This document shows positions 5,852 through 6,572 of a stretch of DNA of 6,572 nt, piece after piece. A program made the position numbers and the translations under genes. Positions within the stretch are counted from its first letter, which is position 1, and each line of letters opens with the position of its first letter. Under the pieces are notes generated by a model. It made no database searches, was not told the origin of the DNA, and saw only the letters and a list, made by a program, of their open reading frames with translations. The DNA comes from Bacteroidales bacterium (GTDB lineage Bacteria > Bacteroidota > Bacteroidia > Bacteroidales > UBA932), in NCBI GenBank assembly GCA_024401915.1, contig JAKSKA010000083.1, positions 1-6,572 on the forward strand. Reading direction: 5' to 3'.

Positions 5852-6525
5852 AGGCTCTGAATGAAATCGAGCAGTTTTGCCACGAAGTTCTTCCAGCTGA
5901 GCCTGTCGTTTTCTTTCCTGATGCTGGCGATGCAAGCTTCCCTTATGGCAGTGTCTGCGAAGTATCTTTCTATCATCGAGGCAATCGCTTCCGGCGTAGG
6001 CACGGATACGACGAGCCCCTTCCCTGTGTCTCCGATTGTCTGTTTCAAACCGCCCACGTCCGTGACGATCATAGGCACCTCGAAATTGTCCGCGATGGCG
6101 CTGACTCCGCTCTGTGTGGCATTCCTGTAGGGCAGGGCCACAACGTCGGCCGCACTGAAATAGATTTTCACCTCGGAGTCGCGGATGTAGTCCGGGAAGA
6201 GATGGACCCTGTCTCCGGATCTGCTGTTCTTGATTATCCTGTCATACTTTTCGAAGGAACCGTAGGGCTCGCCGGCAATGATGAGCTGGTAGTCCTCCGG
6301 CAGTTTTTCGAAGGCTTCGAGAAGTATGTCAAGTCCTTTGTATTCCCTTATCAGGCCGAAGAACAGGATGTTTTTCCTGCCTTTTTCCAGCCATAGCTTT
6401 TCTTCGGCTTCCTCACGGGGTATCTTTTCTCCGAAATGGGAATAAACAGGATGGGGGATCACCGTGTGGCGGGCGTCCGGCATCAGCTTCAGCAGCTCCG
6501 CCTCCACGTCGTCGCACAGGGGCAC
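5848..6525 (-). CDS. Glycosyltransferase family 4-like, C-terminal domain only (5'-truncated)
   Basis: This 225-residue frame from a GTG at 6525 covers the nucleotide-sugar-binding half of a GT-B glycosyltransferase. The opening ELLKLMPDARHTVIPHPVY resembles the interdomain region of GT4 enzymes. NILFFGLIREYKGLDILLEAF (52-72) is the standard donor-domain start with the phosphate-contacting R60/K63. LIIAGEP (81-87), ADVVALPY (126-133), ATQSGVSAIAD (136-146) and VPMIVTDVGGL (150-160) follow. The usual E-x7-E pair is replaced by Gln138 and Asp146, a variation I believe some GT4 subgroups share. The acceptor-binding N-terminal Rossmann domain is missing. The frame continues upstream but meets a TAG at 6552-6550, so this is either a disrupted gene or a sequence error rather than a natural short enzyme. 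The stop codon overlaps the start of the next gene (ATGA), suggesting translational coupling. The acceptor is unknown; surface polysaccharide or glycan synthesis is likely. Confidence 0.8.
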   Translation of the reverse strand: MPLCDDVEAELLKLMPDARHTVIPHPVYSHFGEKIPREEAEEKLWLEKGRKNILFFGLIREYKGLDILLEAFEKLPEDYQLIIAGEPYGSFEKYDRIIKNSRSGDRVHLFPDYIRDSEVKIYFSAADVVALPYRNATQSGVSAIADNFEVPMIVTDVGGLKQTIGDTGKGLVVSVPTPEAIASMIERYFADTAIREACIASIRKENDRLSWKNFVAKLLDFIQSL

Positions 6526-6572
6526 GCATCCGGCGGGACCTGAAAGGGACTACTGGGTGAGCGGCTTGTCGA
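6526..6572 (-). pseudogene. Upstream remnant of the glycosyltransferase reading frame with an in-frame TAG
   Basis: Continuing the glycosyltransferase frame upstream reads DKPLTQ, a TAG stop at 6552-6550, then SLSGPAGC before the GTG at 6525. Both sides of the stop look like the GT4 segment that usually joins the acceptor domain to the donor domain (about 'LTR-aromatic-...-G..G-x-V-x-x-x-x-x-V'). This suggests the stop interrupts an originally continuous gene whose 5' half lies beyond the window. A single base change (TAG from TAC/TAT, Tyr) would explain it. The resemblance is recalled, not aligned. Confidence 0.4.

Noticed and set aside
5852..5935. Upstream extension of the periplasmic binding protein to 5935
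   Set aside because: The extra 28 residues are hydrophilic and bury the signal peptide. The ATG at 5851 has a clean signal sequence and an ATGA overlap with the upstream gene.

Overview
The window looks like housekeeping chromosome from a member of the Bacteroidota, most likely the order Bacteroidales. The evidence is fourfold. There is a Bacteroidota-type omega subunit (RpoZ) next to a Bacteroidota-type BamD. The type-1 periplasmic binding protein resembles a family I associate with this phylum. A textbook TAnnTTTG/TTG promoter sits upstream of the tRNA gene. Most genes lack strong Shine-Dalgarno sequences. G+C is fairly high for the order. There are no insertion sequences, phage genes, CRISPR arrays or obvious transferred islands.

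Layout from left to right. (1) A 3'-truncated tRNA-His (GUG) on the minus strand enters at the left edge, with its own promoter at about 69-100. (2) A minus-strand radC (JAMM/MPN-domain protein) ends at 116, just upstream of that promoter. (3) A roughly 94-bp divergent control region (809-901) separates radC from trxB. It holds a TAnnTTTG element abutting the trxB start codon and a 6-bp-arm AT-rich inverted repeat. (4) A plus-strand run trxB-bamD-rpoZ-recN (902-4693) has gaps of 15, 36 and 6 bp and is probably one operon. It links thiol redox control, outer-membrane protein assembly, RNA polymerase assembly and double-strand-break repair. (5) A convergent minus-strand pair fills the right end: a glycosyltransferase C-terminal half, then a secreted type-1 periplasmic binding protein. 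They are joined by an ATGA stop/start overlap, and the second gene overlaps the end of recN by 18 bp.

I do not see a clearly new multi-gene system. The points most worth a second look are: an in-frame amber codon just upstream of the glycosyltransferase fragment, in sequence that still reads like coding; the 18-bp tail-to-tail overlap of recN with its neighbour, which leaves no intergenic terminator; the near-leaderless trxB promoter with weak -33 and an upstream palindrome; and the direct rpoZ-recN junction, where I would expect coaBC and a DUF4835 gene in many Bacteroidota.

No gap between genes exceeds 300 bases.
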